Shown here piece after piece: positions 11,941 to 21,249 of a stretch of 64,000 nt of DNA (positions are counted from its first letter, which is position 1; each line of letters opens with the position of its first letter). The position numbers and the translations under genes were made by a program. A model generated the notes under the pieces. That model worked only from the letters and a program-made list of their open reading frames with translations, searched no databases and was not told where the DNA came from. The stretch is from Puccinia triticina (lineage: Eukaryota > Basidiomycota > Pucciniomycetes > Pucciniales > Pucciniaceae): positions 5,332,001-5,396,000 of the forward strand of contig NC_070566.1 of assembly GCF_026914185.1 (NCBI RefSeq), written 5' to 3'.

Positions 11941-12350
11941 ACCATTGATGTTATCAGAAGTCTCCAAATCTACCTTTTGTCAAAAAAGGGAAACATTGAC
12001 CCCTCAACTCTCTCACAAAGGGGGTTTCAAACATGGTGCAGGTCCCAGTTCAGGAAACCCAATCCAGGAAAACAAAGTTCCTGCACAAAGAATTTTTGAA
12101 TTATTTCTGCATGTTTTTTGGGTAAAATTGGGTCCATGTATGCAGGGTGTCTTGCAGTTGCACCAATTTCCTGAATTTGGGGTTCCTGAAACAGGACCTG
12201 CACCATGTTTGAAACCCCCTATTATATTGTTAATTTGGTGTGACCTTAAATTTCCTGCAGATGTTGCATATCATCCTTGGTATACTATACATGCATGTAA
12301 GGCCTTTTGAAATTAGTTTCATATGGTTGAGCATATTTTTGTCAGGGTCT
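11941..12350 (+). repeat. First copy of an internal direct repeat (with MITE inserted)
   Basis: This block, from ATTGATGTTATCAGAAGTCT through AACATTGACCCCTCA, TTGGTGTGACCTTA and AGGCCTTTTGAAATTAGTTT to CAGGGTCTT, recurs at about 12906-13130. The first copy is longer because the 200-bp MITE at 12020-12219 is inserted in it. The second copy shows the empty site. Confidence 0.75.
12020..12219. mobile_element. 200-bp MITE with ~42-bp terminal inverted repeats
   Basis: The ends read GGGGGTTTCAAACATGGTGC inwards from both sides. The first 26 bases match exactly and the match continues, with about four differences, to 42 bases. There is no coding capacity. Comparison with the related block at 12906-13130 shows that the element is absent there. 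No target duplication is clear from that comparison. The parent transposon family is not recognised. Confidence 0.75.
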
Positions 12351-12850
12351 TAACACCAAGAAAATACCAAATTAGTGATATCTGGCAACCAATCATATTG
12401 TAGCTGCTACATTTGGGGGTTTTGCAATCATTCAAGGTACACAATGAATCTTTGGGGGCATTCTATCATTTTGGTACCAATATCATGGAGTAACTACAAC
12501 GCTGCGCTGAGATATAGTGGCAGAAACACCAAGAAACTACCAAATTAGTAATATTTGACAGCTGATCACATTGTGGCTGCTACATTTGGGGGTTTTGTGG
12601 TCATTCATGGTACACAATGAATCTTTGAGGGCATTTGATCATTTTGGTACCAATATCATGGAAGAACTCCCACGCGGCGCTGAGATATAGTGGCAAAAAC
12701 ACCAAGAAACTACCAAATTAGTGATATTTGGCAACTGATCACATTCTAGCTGCTAAATTTGGGGGTTTTCTGGTCATTCAAGGTATACAATGAATCTTCA
12801 GGGGCATTTGATCATTTTGGTAGCAATATCATGGCAGAACTCCTGGATTA
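12348..12850 (+). repeat. Three ~172-bp repeat units inside the 1.95-kb insertion
   Basis: Units begin at about 12348, 12520 and 12693 and contain the same landmark words as the arrays at 6660-7209 and 15039-15577 (AACACCAAGAAACTACC, GCTGCTACATTTGGGGGTTT, GAGATATAGTGGCA). They form a distinct subfamily, with TTTGGTACCAATATCATGGA where the outer arrays have TTTTGGTAACCATATGGA-like sequence. Confidence 0.8.
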
Positions 12851-12905
12851 ATCCTCAAACTTGCAATGCCTTTTTTTCAAGGAGAAAAGAATGGTGTGTG
12901 TAGCA

Positions 12906-13130
12906 TTGATGTTATCAGAAGTCTCCCAGAAATCTCCAAATCTACTTTCTTTCAAAAATGGAAAAACATTGACCCCTCACCTCTCTTGTAAAACCATGCT
13001 TCATGCATTTTCAAGTTGGTGTGACCTTACATTTCCTGAAGATATTGTATATTATCTTTGATATGCTACATGCATACAGGCCTTTTGAAATTAGTTTGCC
13101 ATGGTTTGACATATTTTTTTCAGGGTCTTG
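12906..13130 (+). repeat. Second copy of the internal direct repeat (empty site)
   Basis: Matches 11941-12350 without the MITE: ATTGATGTTATCAGAAGTCT, AACATTGACCCCTCA, TTGGTGTGACCTTA and AGGCCTTTTGAAATTAGTTT occur in the same order and end in CAGGGTCTT. Confidence 0.75.
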
Positions 13131-13159
13131 TTCCATCTACCTGTGTTATCAACCACAGA

Positions 13160-13520
13160 TTAATGAGTAATATTTCCAAAAATAACTTCATTGGAGGAAT
13201 TTTTCTGTGTGTAAATCCTGGAATATTATATTTGGGGTCACATCCATTATGCAGCAGCTACAATCTGATCAGTTGCCAAATCTTGTTAGTTTCTTGTTGT
13301 TTCTGCAACTATATCTGAATGCAATGTGGAAGTTCTTCCATGTTATTGGTTCCCAAATGATCAAATGCACTCAAAGATTCATTGTTCACCTTGAATTACC
13401 TCAAAACCTCCAGATTTAGCAGCCACAATTTGATCAGTTGCTACATATGCCTAATTTGGTGGTTTCTTGGTGTTTCTGCCGCTATATCTCAGCGCAGCGT
13501 TGGAGTTCTTCCATGATATT
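13160..13520 (-). repeat. Two ~172-bp repeat units in inverted orientation
   Basis: Read on the minus strand, the landmarks of the 172-bp unit appear (GAGATATAGCGGCAGAAACA, CCAAGAAACCACC, TGATCA followed by GCTGCT). The orientation is opposite to the units at 12348-12850, so the insertion contains head-to-head copies. Confidence 0.7.
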
Positions 13521-14729
13521 TGTACCAAAGCTGCAATATACAACATCGCAAATTCATCCATCTTGGTAGTGTGGGTGAACTCGTTTGGGTATGGGTATCC
13601 TGAGTAATGTGTGCCTTTGTCGGCCGAATTCTCATCAGATTTGGATTGCTTCTCAACGTGGTGGGTAATTGCTTTGTCTACAAGACGGAGATTGATTGAG
13701 TCAGATGATTTCTTTCCCTTCACTTGGTTGGGGACCAGAAGCCTTACGTACCCTGCCATTCCTTATTAAAGATGGTCAACGGTATCAGGGCCCGTAGATT
13801 GCAAATGTTTTTGTCAAAGAAGGGCATAAAGCCAACATCCGAGTGGGTTGTCAAGACAAAGTTGAGGCCTCCCTTGTTTGAGGGGGCTGGCATTGGGGTA
13901 CCAATTACGCCCTGGTTGATGACCGGGTTTGCCAGTTGAGCGTTGGCCTTGGGGGTTGACATAGCCTTATAGAGGTTGAACAGCGCATTTGCAGTTGCTG
14001 TCTTGCCTGCCAGTTTGGCTTTGATTGCTTTTCTGCTGATCATCTTGCACTCTTCGGACGTACCCAAGGCCGGGTGGATTTCTGGGGTTGCCCCGTTGTT
14101 GGCGAGCGGGTTCTTTACCGTGATTGGTTTGTTTAAGGACTCCACTGCCAAGGGGTTTAACGCCATCATAAGTCAGTAACTGTTTGTAGTCTTCTGAATT
14201 TTTTTTTTTTTTTTTTTTTTTGGACTGACCTAATTTGGAGCCAAGGCTCTTGATGTAGTCAGGGCCTAGTGCACTAAGCAAGGCGGGTGGGATTGCATCA
14301 GTCAGCCTTTGAGCTGGGCTTGCATCTACGTCGATCACCGCCGACTTGGTGCCCTTTGTCTTGGGTTCCTTTGGTACGGCGCTCTTGCCGGGGGCTTTAG
14401 CGGGCTGGGTCAGATCACTTGCATTGGGGTCTTTTGACTTGGACGCGGATGTAACGGATTCTCCCGCGGGAGGAGGAGGATTGGCTGGGGTAGCAGTGGG
14501 GGGCCTGGGGGCCCCGCTGCTGGGGTCGGCCTTGCCTGCCTTCTGTGACCAGATCACCGGGTTCTTTGGGGCTTGGGACATAATATGGTTGCAGGTATAA
14601 AGTTTTTAGGATTAGGTTATGTCGGATAGCGCTGAAAAACCAAGGCCCGGGAAACTCAAAGCAGAAGGAGGCTGGATTGCAAAACTAGATGTCGCTGGGG
14701 AAAGCGCCCTCAGCCTGTGGGGCTGCTGC

Positions 14730-14736
14730 CTTTATA
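14730..14736 (-). promoter_or_regulatory. TATA box upstream of DIRS-A gag
   Basis: The sense strand reads TCTATAAAGGCAGCAGCC about 150 nt before the gag ATG at 14581, a plausible core promoter position for the DIRS-A transcript. Assignment is by motif and distance only. Confidence 0.4.
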
Positions 14737-15038
14737 GACTCTCCAGGGTCACCCACAAGTTGGCCGCTATGCTTGGCTCCTGAGGGGATCCAGCATTGAA
14801 GTAAGGAAGTCGCGCCTCTCTGTCCCCAAAGGGGACTAGTTTGGCAGAGATGGGTGAAACCCATCTTGATACAGCTCCCTACCAGTGATGCCGTGACAAC
14901 AGGCTATCCCAGAAGGGTGAGGGCGGGCGGAGGCCGCGCCACCTCTCTCTTTGAGCGGTGTCGCGGCTTCGCTGCCTGATGGATACGCGTATCATGGATG
15001 TGGGTCTAACTCCCACGTGCCGTGTACGTCAACTGCTC

Positions 15039-15577
15039 AGAAACTACCAAAGTAGTGATATGTGGGAACGGATCAGACTGTAGCTGCTACATTTGGGGGT
15101 TTTGTGGTCAGTAAAGGTACATAATGAAACTTTGGGGACTTGCAAACATTTTGGTAACAATATCGCAGGAGAATATCCATGCTGGGATGAGATATAGTTG
15201 CAGAAACACCAAGAAACTACCAAAGTAGTGATATTTGAAAACTGATAAGAATGTAGCTGCTACATTTGGGGGTTTTGTGGTTAGTAAAGGTACATAATGA
15301 GACTTTGGAGGATTATAAAAATTTTGGTAACCATATGGCAGAAAAATTCCCACTCTGGGATGAGATATAGTGGCAGAAGCACCAAGAAACTACCAAAATA
15401 GTAATATTTGGAAACTGATCGGACTGTGGCTGCTACACTTGGGGGTTTTGTGTTCAGTAAAGGTAGATAATGAAAATTTGGGGGCTTTTCAACATTTTTG
15501 CAACCATATGGAAGAAGAATTCCACGCCGGGATGAGATATAGTGGCAGAAACACCCAGAAACTACCAAAGTAGCACT
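15039..15577 (+). repeat. ~172-bp tandem repeat array, right part
   Basis: Resumes in mid-unit with AGAAACTACCAAAGTAGTGA. Further unit anchors (GCAGAA) lie at 15200, 15373 and 15545, spacing 172-173 bp. Same orientation and subfamily as 6660-7209, showing one array split by DIRS-A. Confidence 0.85.
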
Positions 15578-15899
15578 ATGAAAAAAACTCAAGAAACCAC
15601 TGCCAGTTGACATGCGGCATACTTGAGTAAATACTCAATTGGAACCAGTTTCATACAAATGAATCCCAGGCTGGAACAGCCTGTAATATTTGGAAGTTGC
15701 TCAACATCAGCCTAGGGCACAGTGACTGAGCTCTGAGGCAAATGCTCAGCTGGGATCCATGGTTTGCCAACCTGGGCTTTTCGCCTGTTCAAGAAGACCC
15801 CACCCTTGTAGACCAGGCAGAATGCCTCTCCCTCAGTGTTGACTAGGAAGAAGCAACAACAGGAAACCAAGTTGACCAGCCTCCCAGTTGAGTCCGGTC
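15578..15899. other. No supported gene
   Basis: Unique-looking sequence between the 172-bp array and the 45-bp array. No open frame or recognised motif. Confidence 0.5.
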
Positions 15900-16385
15900 A
15901 TCAATACACATCCCACTCAATGCCCGGCACACACCGGTCATTGATTGGGGGCACAACCCACTTGATGACCCGCTCACACCAGTCATCAAGTGGGTACACA
16001 ACCTACTCTATGACCGGCAGGGTGCGGTCATTGAGTACACAGCCCACACAACCTACTCATTGACCTGCACACACTGGTCATCAAGAGGGTAAACAACCCA
16101 CTTGATGACCGGCACAGTCCAGTCATCGAGTGGATCTTAGCTCACTCAATGACTGGCACAGTCCAGTCATTGAGAGGGTAAAAAATCCACTCAATGACCG
16201 GCAGACACCAGTCATTGAGTGGGGGCACAGTCCCCTCAATGACTGGCACGGTCCGATCATCAAGTGGGGTGTGTACCCTCTTGATGACCGGTGTGTGCCG
16301 GTCATCAACTGGGCTGTGTACCCACTCAATGACCGGTGTGTGCCAGTCATCAACTGGGATGTGTACCCACTCGTGACCGTGATGT
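15900..16385. repeat. 45-bp tandem array of palindromic units
   Basis: The GAYYGG word recurs at 15922 (as CCCGG), 15967, 16012, 16062, 16107, 16151, 16196, 16241, 16286, 16331 and 16374, a steady 45-bp step with one 50-bp step. Each unit is an imperfect dyad of the form CACTCAATGACCGG-spacer-CCGGTCATTGAGTG. Because 45 is a multiple of three, 15-residue repeats run open in frames on both strands. These frames are a by-product of the repeat rather than evidence of a gene. Confidence 0.85.
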
Positions 16386-16751
16386 TCAAGGAGGTTTAAA
16401 GGCTTCATCAAACGGTTAGTTGTCCTCAGCAATTTCAGAAGCCTAAGTTGTTGGTGTGCTTATTGTTGTTGTCCTTTATGACGTCCTTATAACAGATATG
16501 TGTTGTACTAGCGATACTTGCAATGGGACCCAACCTATCATCAATGATAGCAACACTTTTAAAGGTTAGCCCTCTATGTCAAAGAGTGGCAATGTAAATA
16601 ATAAAGATACTTATGTATCAATCATGATGTTTTATCAGAGATTCCAGGTCCAATCAAAGCCGTCAATAAGTCTGCTGAGGCAATAGCAGCCAAATACAAG
16701 GCAATACTCTCCAATGTTTCCTAAGTTGAGCTTGGAGGATCAGAAGTTTGC

Positions 16752-17766
16752 GTGACAAAAGGCATAGACCACGTCAAGGCCACAATCCCTTCAATTACAA
16801 TTGAGGATCCAGTGGATACTCAGATTACTCAGAACTGTACAGAATTTATTTCACCAAGCTTAGCAAAATCAGATAAAGAGATAATGTGGGAGAAAGTAGC
16901 AGAAGCAGTGGTGAAAGGTGATAAAGAGGGCGCCAATTTTTTCTTTAGGATGTACAACAAAATGTCTGATTCTTCCTCCAATTTGACAAATAATCACTCA
17001 TCTGGGGAAATTGCAAGTGATTGTTTAATTGTGTTGAATTCCGGGATCGTGAGATTGAAGTCAATAGACAGCAACAATCCCTCTTCTAATACGGCAAAAA
17101 GAGACAAAACAACCATAGTTTTTATCATGGGATCACTCCCAAAGCACTTCAATGTTGGATTTACTCCGTATTTCGATAAAAACATCTGTCAATTCAGAGG
17201 GCCTTTACCTTTGACCATTTTTGACAAAGACTGGCAAGAAGACATGCGCTCTAGATCCAATGAGAAAGATGGTAGTTGTGCCGGATACAAATATCACAAC
17301 AAATGGACTCAAACAGTCGCAAAATGGACTTCTATAAAACCTACAAAGATCTTTACAAATTCCCAGAGTTTGCAGAATGGATCTTACAGCATAAAGACAA
17401 TGTGGACTACAGCATTGAAGAACAGAAATTTTTAACCAGGTTTTGATACAATATGATAGTTAGACAGAATGCCTTTTCCTATCAAGTGCCAGTTGACAAT
17501 GGGGCTGTTTTGGCAGTCAATATCTCCGTCTTTAGGGAGGATGTGCGACTCAGAGCCTACAACGTGACAAAGGATCTGAATGAACTAGATTTCACCAATA
17601 ATCCTTACGCTTATGGGGGCAGGAAGTTTGGCTACAACCCAAAGAACGGCAAACCGGAGGAAAAAAAGGCAAGAGCAGTTGAGGATTTGTTGGGTAGAAA
17701 CAAGGGTAGATCTTCTGGACATGGTTGTGGAGGTTTTTGCGGGCGCGGTTTTGGCAATTGTTATGG
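16752..17766 (+). pseudogene. DIRS-B gag, first part
   Basis: Frames 16752-17435 and 17453-17815 match the DIRS-A gag in order: HFNVGFTPYFDKNICQFRG, LTIFDKDWQ, FYKTYKDLYKFPEFAEWIL and LDFTNNPYA. There is no intron at the position of DIRS-A intron 2. A frameshift lies near 17320, and a TGA near 17447 falls where an Arg codon (CGA) is likely ancestral. The C-terminal part is Gly/Arg/Asn-rich (GRGFGNCYG) and stops where the LTR element enters at 17767. Confidence 0.75.
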
Positions 17767-18739
17767 TGTGGAACTACTCAAAGGGGAGAATAGAGCTTGG
17801 AAGGGAAATGGATAGCAACACTAGTACTAACGTAAGCTATGCAAGGGTGCTGATGAGGCTGCCTTCCTGACTAATGCTGAGGGGATGAGAGTAACACTAA
17901 GAAAAAGAAAGAAAAGGTGTGGCTGATTTCTACTTGATCTTAGGAGCTAGTACTATGAGCTGACTACTGACTACTGAGGGTGAGAGGGTTGGAGCAGTGA
18001 TGGAAGAGGGGAAAGCAATGGCAATGGTTCAATAGCAATGGGTTCAGGAGCAACTGCAATGGTATCAATGAGCAACAGGTGATGAGTGATTTCTACTATA
18101 ATTTCTGTATATAATCTCTGCATAAATCTTCCATTGGCTAGCTAGGGTCTGCTCTGCTCTGCTGGGGTACAAGTGAGGGGGGGAAGGACAGTTCTTATAA
18201 GAAGGAAGGATGAGCACAGACAATGAGGAATTCTGGCTATGGGAATGAAGGTTGTACAAATGGGGAAAGGTTCTGGCTATGGGAATAAAAGATTGTACAA
18301 ATGGGGAAAGTGATGTGAACATAGTAACAACTTGTAATGATGAGCACTACTGAAAGGGGTAAGCACAGATCCAATGATGTAATGTGTACAATAGGCATAG
18401 TACACAATGAGTAAATTATGTAAAGGGTTTAGTATGTGAGAATATATATGTGAAAAGAATGTGATGTAATGATTCAACTAAGTTACTAATGAAATGAGTA
18501 TTGTAAGTAATGAAGACTGTAGGTTTTCTGTAAGTCTTATATCCTTTATAACTATTGAACCATTGAAGATAAGGGGGTACTATGTATGAGTGACTATAGG
18601 TGAAATTTGGCATAGACTCTGAATATGCAATAATAATGAGGTATTTGTGAAGGTTTATGGGGAGATGGGCAATGTAATGATGAATAAATGTAAAGAAAAG
18701 CAACAAAATACTACTTATGGTTTGGAATGGAACACCACA
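17767..18739 (-). repeat. LTR of the nested element (3' LTR in its sense)
   Basis: Starts TGTGGAACTACTC and ends GAACACCACA, so the ends are TGTGG and CCACA. It matches 23038-23919 along its whole length, except for about 45 extra bases near 18130 and a local duplication near 18235-18310. The adjacent internal sequence, read on the minus strand, is TTGGGGGAGGA, a polypurine tract immediately before the LTR. Confidence 0.85.
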
Positions 18740-20900
18740 TCCTCCCCCAACTTATTGTCTGTCCCCAGGCAATGCACCAAAGAGAAGGGTGATCCAGAAA
18801 GAGTTGAAGAATGTTGAGTCCAAGAGTCCAAGGTCCAAAGTCCAGTGTTCCTCCTCCAAAAGGTGAAATCCAAAGTCCCGAGTAGCAGTCCAAATCCAGA
18901 GTCCAGTGTCCAAAGCCAAATAGAATCCAAGTATAATCCAAGTCCAGTATATCTGAGTCCAAGGTATCCAAGTCCAATCCAAAGTCCAATAGTCCTATGT
19001 ATCCAGAGTATCCATAGTCCAGTATCCAATCCAAAGAGTCCAGTATCCAAAAGAAGGTCCAATTATCAATGAGGGTTGAATGTTTAAGAAGATCTAACTC
19101 TGCTGAAGGCAATATCCTTGAGACAGACACATATTAGACTAAATTCCACTCTGAAGAATACAATAATTTTCCTGCCTAAAATGAGACCAAGGAAGAATGC
19201 AATGCAATAATGATGAATGATGGGGTTGATAATTGTAATTTCTGAAGGTTGTGAATGATTTGAAGTTGAATGGCTGAATTTCTGAAGTGTCTGAATATAT
19301 AATGTAAAGTTCTGTGAAGAGAATTTGAAGTCCAGGGAGGTTGATAAGCTGTCCAAAGAATATTCTTGCTCTAATTGGGTGGTTTCTGAGCTGCAATGTG
19401 TTGGAAGAAATTGATTATAATGGTGAATGAATGAGTGATTGGTTTGATGGTTGAATAATTCCTAGAAATACAGGGTGAAGATGATGAAGAAATTCCAATA
19501 TTGAGGTGGTTGGATGTCCAGTAATTGCTATGGGATGGTAAGGAATGATGATGGGTGATTGGATTGATTGATGTAAGAGTGAATGATTGATGGATGAATG
19601 AATGATTGATGAGGGAATGAATGATTGATTCCATGATGGGGAACCAGGTATATTATCAAGGGTCCAAATCCAAAATAAGAAGTCAAAGGAAGATGGAGTC
19701 CAGGTATAATATCAAAGGTCCAAATCCAAGAGAAGAAGCCAAAGGAAGATCGAGTCCAGAGTGGTGGGAAGTCTAAATCATAAGATAAGAGGAAGGGTAT
19801 ACCTAGCAACTGTCCAAGAACTCCAGAAAATCCAGTATGGCCATATAACTATTTCTGAAGGAAACTGATGACTGATCCAAGGGAAGAATGAGGGGTCCAG
19901 ATTCAGGGGATAGAAATTGAAAGGGATGTTGATGTATGAAAGATGTGAATTGATGCAAAAGTCTGGAAGATATGATGTTTAATGATGAAAATATTCTGAA
20001 GGGTGAATGATGTTTGAAGGTTGCTGATCAGAAGTGTTGATGGAAGAGGATGTGATATGAACTGGAAAGAATAATAATCAAGAAGAGATGATGAAAAAAA
20101 AAGAAGTGATGGATGTGTGATGGGAAAGGAAAAGTGATATAGTGACCAATAGTGGCTGAGTTGGTGAGGGTTTCAATTCTTGAAGTGGCTAGGTCCAGTA
20201 TTCTCAAAACTATATAAAAGGTGAAATGGTATGGAAGAAGAATCCAGTGAGATGATGAGTGAGGTGTATGATGAAGAGATTTTTGGAAAAGATGATGAAA
20301 AAAAATATCCAGGAAAAGCCTAATCAGAAGAGGGAAATATGTAGGATGAGCTGATTCAGATGGAAGAGGAAGGATGAATAGTTTGAAGATGAGTTGATTT
20401 GTTGGTGTTCTACATATCTTTAATGAGGTTAGGTGATGTCCCTTCTGATGGTTTATCTGATTTGAGGTTGATATTCTAAGATGGATATAAATGGGGTTGA
20501 ATTATATGGAGGAATGGATGAAATGATGAGGGGATGGAAGGATTTTTTTCATAGATGAAGAAGAAAAAGATGTGGGATGAGAAGGTTATCCATGAGATGG
20601 AATTTATATGAGGTGGTTATTCATGCCTCCTTGGGTCCATAAGTTTATTGATTTTTCTGGATGAGGATGAGAATGATATATGAAAGTGGGATGAGAGGAT
20701 TTGTAGATGAAAAGGAAAAATTTTAGGATGTAGGGTGATGTTGTTCTATGTATAACTCTTTCTGGGTGATTCTTCCTCTGTTCCTCTTTGATGGAAGTGA
20801 TGAAGGGTTTGATATATGGCAAAAAATTATGAGGGATTGTTGATTCTTGCAGTTGTCCTGTTTCCAGGCGCTGATCTGTATCCGTGTAACAAGTCACTTG
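18740..20900 (-). other. Low-complexity internal region of the nested LTR element
   Basis: About 18780-19060 is made of GTCCAA and GTCCAGT words, giving an Asp/Leu/Trp-rich frame on the minus strand. About 19200-20800 is dominated by GATGA, GAATGA and TGGATG words. No recognisable protein. A large non-coding internal region is typical of LARD-type elements. Confidence 0.5.
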
Positions 20901-20970
20901 ATGCGGCAAGTCCGTTGCGTAGGTCGCGCGCAATCCAATAACGTATAAAGTAGCTATTTTCTGTAATATG

Positions 20971-21180
20971 GTGTCGAGAACCGGCTAAAAATGGAGAGAA
21001 AAGGGAAGAAACTAAACTATGTCGTGCACCAGAGTCGAAATTGGGGAAAGAAAGAGAAAAGAGAATCTATCCGGGTCGCGCACCGGCGTCGAAATGGGGA
21101 AAGAAAGATAAAAGAAAACCTATCCGGGTCGCGCACCGGTGTTGAAAATCGTCATGAGAAAGAAGATTGGGTTTTAAAGG
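20971..21180 (+). repeat. ~54-bp tandem repeat, three to four imperfect units
   Basis: GTCGTGCACCAGAGTCGAAA (21021), GTCGCGCACCGGCGTCGAAA (21075) and GTCGCGCACCGGTGTTGAAA (21128), each followed by a GGGGAAAGAAAGA-like purine run. A more diverged GTGTCGAGAACCGG at 20972 may be a further unit. It lies just downstream, in the element sense, of the 521-codon ORF. Confidence 0.75.
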
Positions 21181-21249
21181 GAAACTAGTGGACAGATTTG
21201 TTTAATTTTTGTATCAAAAAAAAAGTGAAGGTATGGCGGTTCGATCGAG

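Larger units (their letters stand above)
11620..13569. mobile_element. 1.95-kb segment with perfect 36-bp inverted ends inside gag
   Basis: The 36 bases at 11620-11655 are an exact reverse complement of 13534-13569 (starting CTACCAAGATGGATGAATTT). The flanking sequence on each side translates as gag, so the segment splits the gene. No transposase is visible inside. It holds ~172-bp repeats in both orientations, two direct copies of a larger block and a 200-bp MITE. No target duplication is evident. A non-autonomous DNA transposon is the simplest reading; a rearrangement that created the inverted ends is the alternative. Confidence 0.6.
10930..14581 (-). pseudogene. DIRS-A gag, three candidate introns, split by a 1.95-kb insertion
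   Basis: The start is the ATG at 14581 (MSQAPKNPVIWSQ). The N-terminal ~115 residues are Pro/Ser/Lys-rich. Candidate introns are 14229-14145 (85 nt), 13751-13678 (GTACGT...TAG, 74 nt) and 11449-11367 (GTACGC...CAG, 83 nt); 1 and 3 contain A-tracts. Splicing intron 1 joins SLGSKL to VESLNKPITVKN. Splicing intron 2 turns NKEWQ into NKEWQ-DKAITHH, matching intron-free DIRS-B (DKDWQEDMRS). Other shared blocks are HSDVGFMPFFDKNICNLRA (DIRS-B HFNVGFTPYFDKNICQFRG) and LGFTNNPYA (DIRS-B LDFTNNPYA). The frame is broken by the insertion at 11620-13569, by a TGA near 11466 and by a small indel after intron 3. The C-terminus is Gly/Lys/Asn-rich. Confidence 0.7.
7210..15038 (-). mobile_element. DIRS-A: DIRS-like tyrosine-recombinase retrotransposon
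   Basis: A minus-strand element of about 7.8 kb, of which ~1.95 kb is a later insertion (11620-13569). Gene order in the sense direction is gag, reverse transcriptase, RNase H, tyrosine recombinase, which defines the DIRS order. Boundaries are inferred from the interrupted 172-bp array: it stops after AACACCAA at 7209 and continues with AGAAACTACC at 15039, with no target duplication, as expected for recombinase-mediated insertion. The sense 5' end (14.7-15.04 kb) is rich in short hairpins, for example GATACGCGTATC at 14982-14993. The 3' end holds GGGTCTGTACAGACCC near 7496. I could not identify the inverted or split direct terminal repeats of DIRS or PAT elements with certainty. Confidence 0.8.

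Noticed and set aside
6660..15577. The 172-bp arrays as long terminal repeats of DIRS-A
   Set aside because: The outer arrays join in phase across the element, which fits a pre-existing array, and the same units occur elsewhere within an insertion.
15897..16385. CRISPR-like array
   Set aside because: Repeats are palindromic and 45-bp periodic, but spacers are not unique and the genome is eukaryotic.
16123..16432. Overlapping open frames with 15-residue repeats on both strands as a repeat-protein gene
   Set aside because: They follow automatically from a 45-bp tandem repeat and occur in several frames and on both strands.
18065..19809. Series of minus-strand frames with simple composition as genes
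   Set aside because: They lie in LTR or low-complexity sequence of the nested element and reflect GATGA and GTCCAA word repetition.
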